Positions 8,422 through 17,212 of a stretch of 36,395 nt of DNA are shown one piece after another (the first letter of the stretch is position 1; each line of letters starts with the position of its first letter). The notes beneath the pieces were generated by a model, which was not told the DNA's origin, did not search any database, and saw only the letters and a list, made by a program, of their open reading frames with translations. The stretch is taken from NCBI RefSeq assembly GCF_902706185.1, contig NZ_CACSJM010000054.1, forward strand, positions 1-36,395. Direction: 5' to 3'. This stretch comes from Roseomonas sp. 18066 (GTDB lineage Bacteria > Pseudomonadota > Alphaproteobacteria > Acetobacterales > Acetobacteraceae). The position numbers and the translations under genes were made by a program.

Positions 8422-10026
8422 GTGACTTCCAGGACCTTCTCGATCAAGCGACGCCTGATGCTCGGCGCCGCCGCGCTGCTCGGCCTCGCCGCCGCCCTGC
8501 CGGGCCAGGCCGCGGCGCAGAAGCTGACCATCGCCATCGCCGGCTCCGTCACCTCGATGGACCCGCATTTCTACAACGCCTCGCCGAACAACAGCGTCAC
8601 CTCCCACTTCTTCGACAAGCTGGTCGAGTTCGACGCCAAGGCGGCGCTGGTGCCGGGCCTGGCCGAATCCTGGCGCGCCGTGTCGGAGACGGTCTGGGAG
8701 TTCAAGCTGCGCGCCGGGGTGAAGTGGCATGACGGCCGCGACTTCACCGCCGACGACGTCGCCTTCACCATCCAGCGCACGCCCAACGTGCCGAACAGCC
8801 CGGGCGGCTTCGGCGCCTTCGTCCGCGCCGTGCAGAAGGTCGAGATCGTCGACCCGCTGACCATCCGCTTCCACACCCCCGGCCCCTATCCGATGCTGCC
8901 GGCCGACTTCGCCTCGCTGGCCATCATCTCCCGCCATGCCGGCGAGGGGGCGGCGACCGAGGACTACAACAGCGGCCGCGCGGTGATCGGCACCGGCCCC
9001 TATCGCTTCGTCTCCTACGCGCCGGGCAACCGCACCGTGATGCGGCGCAACGAGAACTACTGGGGCGGCCGGCCGAGCTGGGCCGAGGTCGACTACCGCG
9101 TCATCTCCTCGCCGCCCGCCCGCACCGCGGCGATCCTGGCCGGCGATGTCGACATCATCGACGTCGTCCCCTCTTCCGACATCCAGGGGCTGCGTGCCGA
9201 GGCCAACCTGAAGCTGACCAGCATCCAGGGCCTGCGCGTCATCTACCTGGCGCCCGACCGCTCGCGCAGCGACAACCCGATCTTCGTCACCGACAATGAC
9301 GGCAAGCCGCTGGCGACCAACCCCTTCAACGACCTGCGCGTCCGCCGCGCCCTGACCCTGTCGATCGCGCGCGACGCCCTGGCCGAGCGCGTCATGCTGG
9401 GCACCGCCCAGCCGGCCGGCCAGTGGCTGCCGCCGGGCGCCTATTCCTACAACGACGCCGTGCCGCCGCCGAAGCAGGACCTGGACGCCGCCCGCAAGCT
9501 GCTGGCCGAGGCCGGCTTCCCCAACGGCTTCCGCATGACCCTGCACACGCCGAACGACCGCTACCCGAACGACGCCCGCACCGCCCAGGCGGTGGCGCAG
9601 ATGTTCACCCGCATCGGCGTGCAGACCCAGGTCGAGGCGCTGCCCTGGTCCGCCTTCTCGGTCCGCTCCTCGCGCCAGGAATTCGGCATGCGCCTGGTCG
9701 GCTGGGGCAGCGCCACCGGCGAGGCCTCCTACGCCCTGGTCAATATCCTGGGCACCTATGACACCGCCAAGCGCACCGGCGCCAACAATGCCGGGCGCTA
9801 TTCCAGCGCGGCGCTGGACGCGCTGACCGCGGAGGCCACCGCCACCCTCGACGACGCCAAGCGCGAGGAGCTGCTGCGCCAGGCGGTGAAGATGTCGATG
9901 GACGACGTCGCCATCATCCCGCTGCACCAGCTGGTCAATACCTGGGCGGTCAAGCGCTCGCTCCACCACAACCCGCGCATGGATGAGCGGACGCGGGCCA
10001 TGGATGTGACGCCGGGCAACTCCTGA
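8422..10026 (+). CDS. ABC transporter substrate-binding protein, family 5 (peptide/Ni type)
   Basis: A periplasmic solute-binding protein of SBP family 5 (DppA/OppA class), 534 residues from the GTG at 8422. The N-terminus has a twin-Lys/Arg n-region (SIKRRLML), a hydrophobic core and an AAAQ cleavage site. The mature part begins KLTIAIAGSVTSMDPHF and contains the family signature around LVPGLAESWRAVSETVWEFKL with WHDGRDFTADDVAFTI. GTG was preferred to ATG at 8458 because the later start would lose the charged n-region; a G-run about ten bases upstream is a weak ribosome binding site. No permease or ATPase genes are adjacent, so it is an orphan that must use a transporter encoded elsewhere. 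The sigma-54 promoter upstream suggests control by nitrogen or another enhancer-binding protein. Ligand unknown: di/oligopeptides, glutathione or nickel are family options. Confidence 0.92.
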   Translation: MTSRTFSIKRRLMLGAAALLGLAAALPGQAAAQKLTIAIAGSVTSMDPHFYNASPNNSVTSHFFDKLVEFDAKAALVPGLAESWRAVSETVWEFKLRAGVKWHDGRDFTADDVAFTIQRTPNVPNSPGGFGAFVRAVQKVEIVDPLTIRFHTPGPYPMLPADFASLAIISRHAGEGAATEDYNSGRAVIGTGPYRFVSYAPGNRTVMRRNENYWGGRPSWAEVDYRVISSPPARTAAILAGDVDIIDVVPSSDIQGLRAEANLKLTSIQGLRVIYLAPDRSRSDNPIFVTDNDGKPLATNPFNDLRVRRALTLSIARDALAERVMLGTAQPAGQWLPPGAYSYNDAVPPPKQDLDAARKLLAEAGFPNGFRMTLHTPNDRYPNDARTAQAVAQMFTRIGVQTQVEALPWSAFSVRSSRQEFGMRLVGWGSATGEASYALVNILGTYDTAKRTGANNAGRYSSAALDALTAEATATLDDAKREELLRQAVKMSMDDVAIIPLHQLVNTWAVKRSLHHNPRMDERTRAMDVTPGNS

Positions 10027-10042
10027 CCCCAGGAAGCAAGCG

Positions 10043-10080
10043 CCGGGGGAACTGAGTTCCCCCGGACCCCCACTTTCATT
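10043..10080 (+). repeat. Dispersed intergenic hairpin element, copy 3
   Basis: CCGGGGGAAC (10043-10052) and GTTCCCCCGG (10056-10065) make a perfect 10-bp stem with a 3-nt loop, followed by ACCCCCACTTTCATT. It begins 17 bases after the binding-protein stop and can serve as its terminator. Confidence 0.75.
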
Positions 10081-10113
10081 AGGGTCTCCCCAAAGCTCTC
10101 ACGGGGATCCGCC

Positions 10114-11160
10114 ATGCGCCGACGCACCATGCTCGCAGCGCCGCTTCTCGCCACGCCGCTGCTGGCCGCCACCGCCGAGGCCCAGCCGGCCGGCGTCGCC
10201 TTCGAGGAATTCCTCGTCCCCGGCGGCGACCCGGGCATCCAGCTCTACCTGCGCAACAAGCGCGGCGAATCGACGCCCGCCGGCCGCGGCGACCGCGTCG
10301 TGCTCTGCCTGCACGGCGCCACCTACCCGGCCAGCACCAGCTTCGACCTGCCGGTCGGCGGCGTCTCCTGGATGGACTACATGGCCGGGCGCGGCTTCGA
10401 CGTCTGGTGCCTGGACCTGCGCAACTACGGCCGCTCGACCCGCGAGGCCGCCATGGCCCAGCCGCCGGAAGCCAATGCGCCGCTGACCTCGGGCGAGATC
10501 GCCCAGAAGGACATCGCCGCGGCCGCCGCCTTCATCCGGCAGAAGCGCGGCGTGGCCAAGATCGTCCATCTCGGCTGGTCCTGGGGCACCAGCCTGCAGG
10601 CCCGCTTCGCCGCCGACAATTCTTCCCTCGTCGAGCGGCTGGTGCTCTATGCCCCGCAATGGCTGCGGGACGGGCCCAGCCCGGCGGCGGCCGGGGCGGG
10701 CGAGACGCTTGGCGCCTATCGCAGCGTGACCCGGGCCGATGCCCGCGCCCGCTGGTTCAACGGCGTGCCGGAGGCCCGGCGCGGCAGCCTCTTCCCGCCC
10801 GGCTGGTACGAGCATTGGGCCGACGCCACTTTCGCCACCGATCCGGAAGGCATGCGTCAGGTTCCCTCTGCTCTGCGCGCCCCGAACGGCGTGCTGGCCG
10901 ATTCGCGGGCCTATTGGCAGGCCGGAAAGCCCTTCTACGACCCTGCCGCCATCACCGCGCCGACCCTGCTGGTGCTGGCCGAATGGGACCGCGACACGCC
11001 GCCGGCGCTCGCCGCCGCGCTGTTCCCGCTGCTCACCCGCAGCCCGGGCAAGCGGTTGGTTTTGCTGGCGGAAGGCACCCATGGCATCCTGCTGGAGCGC
11101 AACCGGGGCGCGCTGTTCCAGGCGGTCCAGGTGTTCCTCGAGGAAGCCATCGCCAGCTGA
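10114..11160 (+). CDS. Exported alpha/beta hydrolase
   Basis: A 348-residue alpha/beta-hydrolase-fold protein. Residues 1-23 form a signal peptide (RRR followed by a hydrophobic core, ending EAQ); the RR is not a full Tat motif. The oxyanion-hole strand ends in LHGA (66-69). The nucleophile elbow is GWSWG with Ser156. The acid is likely Asp292 or Asp294 in AEWDRDTPP, and the histidine is His323 in EGTHG. A lid region lies at about 190-260. The family includes esterases, lipases and peptidases, and nothing here identifies the substrate. It follows the binding-protein gene after hairpin copy 3, in the same direction, so co-regulation is possible but transcription is probably separate. Confidence 0.87.
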   Translation: MRRRTMLAAPLLATPLLAATAEAQPAGVAFEEFLVPGGDPGIQLYLRNKRGESTPAGRGDRVVLCLHGATYPASTSFDLPVGGVSWMDYMAGRGFDVWCLDLRNYGRSTREAAMAQPPEANAPLTSGEIAQKDIAAAAAFIRQKRGVAKIVHLGWSWGTSLQARFAADNSSLVERLVLYAPQWLRDGPSPAAAGAGETLGAYRSVTRADARARWFNGVPEARRGSLFPPGWYEHWADATFATDPEGMRQVPSALRAPNGVLADSRAYWQAGKPFYDPAAITAPTLLVLAEWDRDTPPALAAALFPLLTRSPGKRLVLLAEGTHGILLERNRGALFQAVQVFLEEAIAS

Positions 11161-11220
11161 GGCGGGGCCGGGCGCCGGGCAGCCCTGCGCCGGCGGGGCC
11201 TCGGCGTGTGACGGCCGTGC

Positions 11221-11249
11221 TTGTGGATTGTCGCGGGGCTGACTAAATA
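11221..11249 (+). promoter_or_regulatory. Candidate promoter of the cold-shock gene
   Basis: TTGTGG (11221-11226) and TAAATA (11244-11249) are separated by 17 bases, a good sigma-70-type fit in a GC-rich background. It implies a leader of about 145 nt before the start codon at 11403, typical of cold-shock mRNAs whose leader folds with temperature. A GTTGC-N6-GCAAC hairpin lies close to the start codon. Confidence 0.45.
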
Positions 11250-11402
11250 GGCAACGTCGACTGTTTTGGTTCGGCTTGCTGTCCCAGCTCGCCAAATCCC
11301 GCGCCCGCGCGGGGACGTAGCGTGCCTGGTGCCCGTTCCTTTTCGAGGTTGATCCGGCGCGCATGTTGCGTGACGGCAACGCATATTTAACGGAGCACCA
11401 CG

Positions 11403-11609
11403 ATGCCGATCGGTACCGTGAAGTGGTTTAACGCAACCAAGGGCTATGGCTTCATCCAGCCGGAAGATGGCTCGAAGGACGTCTTCGTGCACATTTCCGA
11501 TGTCCAGCGCGCTGGCCTGCAGGGTCTGCAGGAAGGCGAGCGGATGGAGTACGAGCTGCAGCGCGGCCGTGAGGGCAAGCTCTCCGCCTCGAACCTGAAG
11601 CAGGCCTGA
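11403..11609 (+). CDS. Cold-shock protein, CspA family
   Basis: A 68-residue single cold-shock domain protein that binds single-stranded RNA and DNA and acts as an RNA chaperone. RNP1 is seen as KGYGFI (13-18) and RNP2 as VFVHI (27-31), with the usual start GTVKWFNATKG. GGAG lies about seven bases before the ATG. It heads a run of three short genes (11403-12305) in the same direction, separated by GC-rich hairpins. The long leader suggests post-transcriptional control, though cold induction itself cannot be read from the sequence. Confidence 0.96.
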   Translation: MPIGTVKWFNATKGYGFIQPEDGSKDVFVHISDVQRAGLQGLQEGERMEYELQRGREGKLSASNLKQA

Positions 11610-11621
11610 CCCTGATCGGCC

Positions 11622-11742
11622 GCCCGCCCGGCAACGGGTGGGCTGGCCTCGGCCTCGGCCGAACCGTGAGACGGGCGCGCCGGCGACGGCGCGCCCGACT
11701 CGTCTCCGGTGATCCCCTCGAAGGCCTCGCTTCCCCGAGGCC
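11622..11742 (+). other. Three consecutive hairpins between csp and the next small gene
   Basis: Hairpin 1: GCCCGCCCG (11622-11630) with CGGGTGGGC (11635-11643), one G-T pair, loop GCAA. Hairpin 2: GGGCGCGCCG (11673-11682) with CGGCGCGCCC (11687-11696), perfect 10 bp closed by the GNRA-type loop GCGA. Hairpin 3: GGCCTCG (11723-11729) with CGAGGCC (11736-11742). None has a T-tract. They may stabilise the csp mRNA end, pause polymerase, or form a leader for the next gene. Confidence 0.55.
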
Positions 11743-11801
11743 CTCTGAAACCATCGGCCGCTTTTCCCCGGCGGCCCCCCTTCTCGGAGGCACGCACCCG
11801 T

Positions 11802-12014
11802 ATGGGACGCACACCCAATTACGGTCAGCAGCGCGCCGAGCGCGCCCGCACCAAGGCCGCCAAGGCTGATGCGAAGGCGGCGCAGCGCGAGGAAGAACGC
11901 GCCCGCCGCAAGGCCGCCATCGCCGCTGGCCTCGATCCCGACATGGGCGAGCCGGTGACGCTGCCGCCCGACGACGAGGACGAGGCGGAGGATCCCGCGG
12001 GGAACAAGGGCTGA
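11802..12014 (+). CDS. Small charged protein of unknown function (70 aa)
   Basis: I do not recognise a characterised family. The 70-residue product starts MGRTPNYGQQRAERARTKAA. Residues 10-45 form a strongly charged Lys/Arg/Glu/Ala-rich segment expected to be one long helix, and the tail (50-66) is acidic (DDEDEAED). There is no membrane segment or signal peptide. The ATG at 11802 is preceded by GGAGG at 11786-11790; the longer in-frame start at 11709 lacks such a site and would run through hairpin 3. It lies between the cold-shock gene and another small gene, so an RNA- or ribosome-associated role is conceivable, but that is only guilt by association. Confidence 0.7.
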   Translation: MGRTPNYGQQRAERARTKAAKADAKAAQREEERARRKAAIAAGLDPDMGEPVTLPPDDEDEAEDPAGNKG

Positions 12015-12053
12015 GCAGGCGCCCCGCTTCGCGCGGGACGCAGGAGAGACCCA

Positions 12054-12305
12054 ATGGCTCCGCGTAACACGGGCGTCTTCACGATGTTCGACGTCCTCTA
12101 CGAGGACGGATCGCGCCGCTCCAACCGCAAGGTGCCGAGCGAGATCCTGGGCGGGCTGGACGGCGACGAGCCGGCCCGCACCCTGATCGAGGCGCAGGAC
12201 GACGAGATCGCCAAGGCTTCCGGCCGCCAGCGGCCGGTGATCGCCGAGCTGCAGCGCAGCCCGGTGGCCAAGGCGGTCAAGGTCCCCTTCGCCAAGAAGA
12301 AGTAG
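12054..12305 (+). CDS. Small protein of unknown function (83 aa)
   Basis: An 83-residue soluble protein with no family I can name. It starts MAPRNTGVFTMFDVLYEDGS. The first 30 residues look like beta strands with an exposed charged turn (YEDGSRRSNRKVP), the centre is helical and acidic, and the C-terminus is basic (KAVKVPFAKKK). The ATG has AGGAGA seven bases upstream. It starts 40 bases after the 70-residue gene and is followed by a strong hairpin at 12332, so the two small genes likely share a transcript, possibly with csp. Confidence 0.72.
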   Translation: MAPRNTGVFTMFDVLYEDGSRRSNRKVPSEILGGLDGDEPARTLIEAQDDEIAKASGRQRPVIAELQRSPVAKAVKVPFAKKK

Positions 12306-12331
12306 CGCCGGCAAAACCGGCCTGTCGCGAC

Positions 12332-12364
12332 GCCGGCGGCGGTGGCATCAGCCCCGCCGCCGGC
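12332..12364 (+). terminator. Long GC hairpin ending the csp/small-gene cluster
   Basis: GCCGGCGGCGG (12332-12342) pairs perfectly with CCGCCGCCGGC (12354-12364); inside, GGC and GCC add three pairs after a bulged T around the loop ATCA. It is followed by an interrupted T-rich stretch (TTT, then TGTTTT by 12384), so termination is likely but not textbook. Confidence 0.6.
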
Positions 12365-12392
12365 CGCGCCTTTCGCGGCTGTTTTCCGCCCG

Positions 12393-12421
12393 TTGACAGC
12401 CTGTCTGGCCCGGCCGACGCT
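12393..12421 (+). promoter_or_regulatory. Candidate promoter of the sugar-acid operon
   Basis: A perfect TTGACA at 12393-12398 lies 17 bases from GACGCT at 12416-12421, a weak -10. It is placed correctly between the hairpin at 12364 and the dehydratase start at 12451. Confidence 0.35.
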
Positions 12422-12450
12422 TCCCCCAGGACGTGGGGAGAATGCGGACA

Positions 12451-14232
12451 ATGGACCAGACGAAAAAGCAATTCCGGCTGCGCAGCCAGCGCTGGTTCGA
12501 CGACCCGGAAGATCCGGGCATGACGGCGCTCTATATCGAGCGCTTCCTGAATTTCGGCATGACCCGCGGCGAGCTGCAGTCGGGCAAGCCGATCATCGGC
12601 ATCGCCCAGACCGGCAGCGACATCGCCCCCTGCAACCGCCACCACCTGGCGCTGGCCGAGCGCACCAAGGCGGGCATCCGCGATGCCGGCGGCATCCCGC
12701 TGGAATTCCCGATCCACCCGATCCAGGAGACCGGCAAGCGCCCCACCGCGGCGCTGGACCGCAACCTGGCCTATCTGTCGCTGGTCGAGGTGCTGCACGG
12801 CTATCCGCTGGATGGCGTGGTGCTGACCACCGGCTGCGACAAGACCACGCCCGCCTGCCTGATGGGCGCCGCCACCGTCAATATTCCGGCCCTGGTCCTG
12901 TCCGGCGGGCCGATGCTCGACGGGCATTGGAAGGGCAAGCTGTCCGGGTCGGGCACCATCGTCTGGGAGGCGCGCAAGCGGCTCGCCGCCGGTGAGCTGG
13001 ACTACGAGGCCTTCATGAACATGGTGGCGAGCTCCGCCACCTCGATCGGCCATTGCAACACCATGGGGACCGCCCTCTCCATGAACTCCCTGGCCGAGGC
13101 GCTGGGCATGTCGCTGCCCGGCTGCGCCGCCATCCCCGCCGCCTATCGCGAGCGTGGCCAGATGGCGCATGCGACCGGCATGCGCATCGTCGAGATGGTG
13201 AAGGAGAACCTTCGCCCCTCCGACATCATGACCCGCGAGGCTTTCGAGAACACCATCGTGCTGGCCAGCGCCATCGGCGCCAGCTCGAACTGCCCGCCGC
13301 ATCTGGTGGCCATCGCCCGCCACATGGGCGTCGAGCTCACGACCGAGGACTGGCAGGGCATCGGCGCCGATGTTCCGCTCCTCGTCGACTGCCAGCCCGC
13401 CGGGCGCTTTCTGGGAGAAATGTTCTTCCGCGGCGGCGGCGTGCCGGCGGTGATGAAGGAGCTGCTCGACGCCGGCAAGCTGCATGGCGGGGTGAAGACC
13501 GCCTCCGGCAAGACGCTCGCCGAGGACCTGGCGCTGGCCCCCGAGCCCGACCGCGAGGTGATCCGCGCCTATGCCGCGCCGATGAAGACCCATGCCGGCT
13601 TCGTCGTCCTGTCGGGCAATATCTTCGACAGCGCGGTGATGAAGGTGAGCGTCATCGACGAGGCCTTTCGCAAGCGGTTCCTGTCGAACCCCGAGGACAT
13701 CTTCGAAGGCAAGGTCATCGTCTTCGAGGGGCCCGAGGACTACCACGAGCGCATCGAGGACCCCGATCTCGGCGTCGACGAGCGCAGCGTGCTGGTGATC
13801 CGCAACTGCGGCCCCGTCGGCTACCCCGGCAGCGCCGAGGTGGTGAACATGCAGCCCCCCGGCAAGCTGATCCGCGAAGGCCTCGACGCCCTGCCGACCA
13901 TGGGCGACGGGCGGCAGAGCGGCACCTCCGCCTCGCCCTCCATCCTCAACGTCTCGCCCGAGGCGGCGGTCGGCGGCGGCCTGGCCCTGCTGAAATCCGG
14001 CGACCCGATCCGCATCAACCTGAAGACCCGGAAGGTCGACCTGCTGATCCCGGCGGAAGAGCTCGCCGCCCGCCGCGCCGCCTGGACCCCGCCCAAGCTG
14101 CTGAACAAGACGCCCTGGGAGGAGATCTACCGCTCCATGGTCGGGCAGCTCGGCACCGGCGGCTGCCTGGAGCCGGCGACGCTCTACCTCAACATTCTCG
14201 AGACCCGCGGCGAGAGCCGCCACAACCACTAA
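12451..14232 (+). CDS. IlvD/Edd-family sugar-acid (pentonate/aldonate) dehydratase
   Basis: A 593-residue Fe-S dehydratase that removes water from an aldonate to give the 2-keto-3-deoxy acid. Cys61 (APCNRHH), Cys129 (TTGCDKTTPACLMG) and Cys202 (GHCNTMGTA) match the three [2Fe-2S] ligands of L-arabinonate/xylonate dehydratases, and the length matches that subgroup. Family members act on L-arabinonate, D-xylonate, D-arabinonate, L-fuconate or related acids; sequence alone does not choose. The ATG at 12451 has GGGGAG ten bases upstream; ATG at 12442 would be too close to that site. It begins a three-gene operon with an SDR dehydrogenase and an FAH hydrolase, which argues against a role in branched-chain amino acid synthesis. 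Confidence 0.9.
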   Translation: MDQTKKQFRLRSQRWFDDPEDPGMTALYIERFLNFGMTRGELQSGKPIIGIAQTGSDIAPCNRHHLALAERTKAGIRDAGGIPLEFPIHPIQETGKRPTAALDRNLAYLSLVEVLHGYPLDGVVLTTGCDKTTPACLMGAATVNIPALVLSGGPMLDGHWKGKLSGSGTIVWEARKRLAAGELDYEAFMNMVASSATSIGHCNTMGTALSMNSLAEALGMSLPGCAAIPAAYRERGQMAHATGMRIVEMVKENLRPSDIMTREAFENTIVLASAIGASSNCPPHLVAIARHMGVELTTEDWQGIGADVPLLVDCQPAGRFLGEMFFRGGGVPAVMKELLDAGKLHGGVKTASGKTLAEDLALAPEPDREVIRAYAAPMKTHAGFVVLSGNIFDSAVMKVSVIDEAFRKRFLSNPEDIFEGKVIVFEGPEDYHERIEDPDLGVDERSVLVIRNCGPVGYPGSAEVVNMQPPGKLIREGLDALPTMGDGRQSGTSASPSILNVSPEAAVGGGLALLKSGDPIRINLKTRKVDLLIPAEELAARRAAWTPPKLLNKTPWEEIYRSMVGQLGTGGCLEPATLYLNILETRGESRHNH

Positions 14233-14252
14233 GTCAGGGCAGGAAGTCGCGC

Positions 14253-15002
14253 ATGGCCGGTCGGCTCGCTGGAAAGAAGTGCTTCGTCACCGCGGCGGGG
14301 CAGGGGATCGGGCGGGCCACCGCGCTCGCCTATGCCGCGGAAGGGGCGACCGTCGTCGCCACCGACCGTGACGCGGGAAAGCTGCAAAGCCTGGCCGCGC
14401 AGGGCATCACCACCCTGGCGCTGGACGTGCTGGACGATGTCGCCGTGGCCGCCGCCGTCACCGGCCACGGCCCCTTCGACGTGCTGTTCAACTGCGCCGG
14501 CTTCGTCCACCAGAACACCGCCGAGAACTGCACCAACGACGACTGGGACTTCGCCTTCGCCCTCAACGTCCGCTCGCAATGGAAAGTGATCCAGGCAGCG
14601 CTGCCCGGCATGCTGGGCAATGGCGGCGGGGCCATCATCAACATGGCCTCCGCCGCCGGCTCGGTGAAGGGGGTGGCCAACCGCTTCGTCTACGGCACCA
14701 CCAAGGCCGCCGTGGTCGGCATGACCAAGAGCATCGCCGCCGACTACGTCGCCCGCGGCATCCGCTGCAACTGCGTCTGCCCGGGCACGGTGGACACGCC
14801 CTCGCTGGGCGAGCGGATCGAGGCCAATGCGGCGGCCGCCGGCAGCGTCGAGGCGGCGCGCGCCGCCTTCGTCGCCCGCCAGGCCATGGGGCGCCTCTCC
14901 ACGGCCGAGGAGATCGCTGCCCTGGTGCTCTATCTCTCGGCGCCGGAATCGGCTTTCGTCACGGCACAGGCCATCGTCATCGACGGCGGCTGGACCAACT
15001 AG
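14253..15002 (+). CDS. SDR dehydrogenase, probable 2-keto-3-deoxy-aldonate dehydrogenase
   Basis: A 249-residue classical short-chain dehydrogenase/reductase. The Rossmann glycine motif is TAAGQGIGRA (13-22), NCAG is at 80-83, and the catalytic residues are Ser133, Tyr147 and Lys151 (YGTTK). Asp38 in ATDRD after the second strand suggests preference for NAD+. Between an aldonate dehydratase and an FAH hydrolase, the expected reaction is oxidation of a 2-keto-3-deoxy acid to the 2,4-diketo acid, as for 2-keto-3-deoxy-L-fuconate dehydrogenase; this role is inferred from context. AGGAAG lies about six bases before the ATG; spacing to the dehydratase is 20 bases. Confidence 0.88.
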   Translation: MAGRLAGKKCFVTAAGQGIGRATALAYAAEGATVVATDRDAGKLQSLAAQGITTLALDVLDDVAVAAAVTGHGPFDVLFNCAGFVHQNTAENCTNDDWDFAFALNVRSQWKVIQAALPGMLGNGGGAIINMASAAGSVKGVANRFVYGTTKAAVVGMTKSIAADYVARGIRCNCVCPGTVDTPSLGERIEANAAAAGSVEAARAAFVARQAMGRLSTAEEIAALVLYLSAPESAFVTAQAIVIDGGWTN

Positions 15003-15030
15003 TCTTCAGTTCCAAGGGAAACGCATCAAC

Positions 15031-15873
15031 ATGAAGCTGCTGCGCTACGGCCCGCCGGGCCAGGAAAAGCCGGGCCTGCTGGCCGCCGACGGCACCATCC
15101 GCGACCTGTCGGGCGTCATCGCCGACCTCTCCGGCGAGGCGCTGTCGGAAGCAGGCCTCGCCAAGCTCGCGGCCCTCGACGCCGCCAGCCTGCCGAAAGT
15201 GGAAGGAAACCCGCGCCTGGGCTCGCCGGTGACGGGGATGAAGAACTTCGTCTGCATCGGCCTGAACTATGCCGACCACGCCGCCGAGACCGGCGCCCCG
15301 ATCCCGAAGGAGCCGATCATCTTCCTGAAGTCGCTCGGCGCCCTGTCCGGCCCGAATGACGACGTCGAGGTCCCCCCCGGCAGCGTCAAGACCGACTGGG
15401 AGGTAGAACTGGCGATCATCATCGGCACCCGCGCCAAGAACGTGTCCGAAGAAGACTCGCTGAACTACGTCGCCGGCTACGCCGTCTGCAACGACGTCTC
15501 CGAGCGCGAATGGCAGACCGAGCGCGGCGGCACCTGGGACAAGGGCAAGGGCCACGAGACCTTCGGCCCCCTCGGCCCCTGGCTGGTCACCAAGGACGAG
15601 GTGGCCGACCCGCAGAACCTCGCCATGTTCTGCGAGGTCGATGGCCACCGCTACCAGGACGGCTCCACCCGCACGATGATCTTCGGCGTGCAGAAGCTGG
15701 TCTCCTACGTGTCGCAGTTCTTCACCCTGCACCCGGGCGACGTCATCTCGACCGGCACCCCGCCGGGCGTGGGCCTCGGACAGAAGCCGCCGGTGTTCCT
15801 GAAGGCGGGGCAGAACATCCGCCTGGGCATCGAAGGGCTCGGCGAGCAGACCCAGAAAACCATCGCTGGGTAA
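15031..15873 (+). CDS. FAH-family hydrolase, probable 2,4-diketo-3-deoxy-aldonate hydrolase
   Basis: A 280-residue member of the fumarylacetoacetate hydrolase superfamily (often auto-labelled ureidoglycolate lyase). The fold core starts near residue 70 with NFVCIGLNYADHAAE; acidic metal ligands are found in DWEVELAIIIG and the following NDVSERE segment, and STGTPPGVG near the C-terminus is typical. These Mg2+/Mn2+ enzymes cleave C-C bonds of beta-diketo acids. As third gene of the operon it would split the 2,4-diketo acid into pyruvate and a hydroxyacid (glycolate from a pentonate, lactate from fuconate or rhamnonate). Starts 28 bases after the SDR stop. Ends in hairpin copy 4, which is shared with the convergent nicotinamidase gene. 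Confidence 0.88.
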   Translation: MKLLRYGPPGQEKPGLLAADGTIRDLSGVIADLSGEALSEAGLAKLAALDAASLPKVEGNPRLGSPVTGMKNFVCIGLNYADHAAETGAPIPKEPIIFLKSLGALSGPNDDVEVPPGSVKTDWEVELAIIIGTRAKNVSEEDSLNYVAGYAVCNDVSEREWQTERGGTWDKGKGHETFGPLGPWLVTKDEVADPQNLAMFCEVDGHRYQDGSTRTMIFGVQKLVSYVSQFFTLHPGDVISTGTPPGVGLGQKPPVFLKAGQNIRLGIEGLGEQTQKTIAG

Positions 15874-15881
15874 AAGAAAGT

Positions 15882-15924
15882 CCGGGGGAAAGTATTCCCC
15901 CGGGCCCCCATCTATTTCTGTCAG
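15882..15924 (+). repeat. Dispersed intergenic hairpin element, copy 4
   Basis: CCGGGGGAA (15882-15890), loop AGTA, TTCCCCCGG (15895-15903): a perfect 9-bp stem, followed by GCCCCCATCTATTTCTGTCAG. It fills the gap between two convergent genes; an A-rich stretch (AAAAGAAAG) on its left and a T-rich one on its right let it act as a bidirectional terminator. The TCA within its tail is the stop codon of the nicotinamidase gene. Confidence 0.75.
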
Positions 15925-16534
15925 AAAGCGGCGCTCTGCACGAACTGCACGCCGTGGGCCCGCAGCCGCGCGGTGCCGGCGGCCGTCGCCTCGGGCGTGA
16001 TGCCGCGACAGGCATCCTCGATCAGCACCACCTGATAGCCCAGCTCGGCGGCATCCTCGGCGGAGAAGTCGGTGCAATAGCCGCGCGCCAGCCCGGCGAT
16101 GAAGACGCGCTTCACCCCGCGCTCCTGCAGATACCCATGCAGCCCGGTCGGCGTGCGACGGTCATTCTCGCGAAACGCCGAGTAGCTGTCGATCGCGCGG
16201 CGAAAACCCTTGCGCAGCACGAGCTCGATGCGATCCGTCTCCAGCGCCGGATGCAGCGCGGCGCCGGGCGTGCCCTGGATGCAATGGTCCGGCCACAGCA
16301 CCTGCTCGCCATAACCCAGCGTCACCGTCTCGAAGGGCGATCGCCCCGGATGCTGTGACGCGAAGGAAGAATGGTCGGCGGGGTGCCAGTCCTGCGTCGC
16401 CGCCACCATCGGGAACAAGGGCTGCAGCCGGTTGATCACCGGCAGCACCGCATCGCCCCCGGCGACCGGCAGCGCGCCGCCGGGCATGAAGTCCGGCTGC
16501 ACATCGACCACCAGCAGCAGGTCGCCCGGCAGGA

Positions 16535-16538
<4 letters not shown>
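15921..16538 (-). CDS. pncA: Nicotinamidase
   Basis: A 205-residue isochorismatase-fold amidase that converts nicotinamide to nicotinate plus ammonia in NAD+ salvage. The catalytic triad is Asp12 (VVDVQPDF), Lys110 (VLRKGF) and Cys155 (GYCTDF); metal ligands Asp50, His52, His56 (QDWHPADH) and His85 (WPDHC) are present. The start is a GTG overlapping the ureG stop codon in the sequence GTGA, so translation is coupled to ureG. Membership of the urease operon is unusual in purpose but links two ammonia-releasing enzymes. Pyrazinamidase activity is common in the family. An ATG start in this frame would begin inside the fold, which supports the GTG. Confidence 0.92.

Positions 16539-17208
<670 letters not shown>

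Positions 17209-17212
<4 letters not shown>

Noticed and set aside
12277..14229. 650-residue minus-strand open frame opposite the dehydratase
   Set aside because: Composition is low-complexity (Gly, His, Gln, Asp) and the opposite strand carries a conserved enzyme with all Fe-S ligands.
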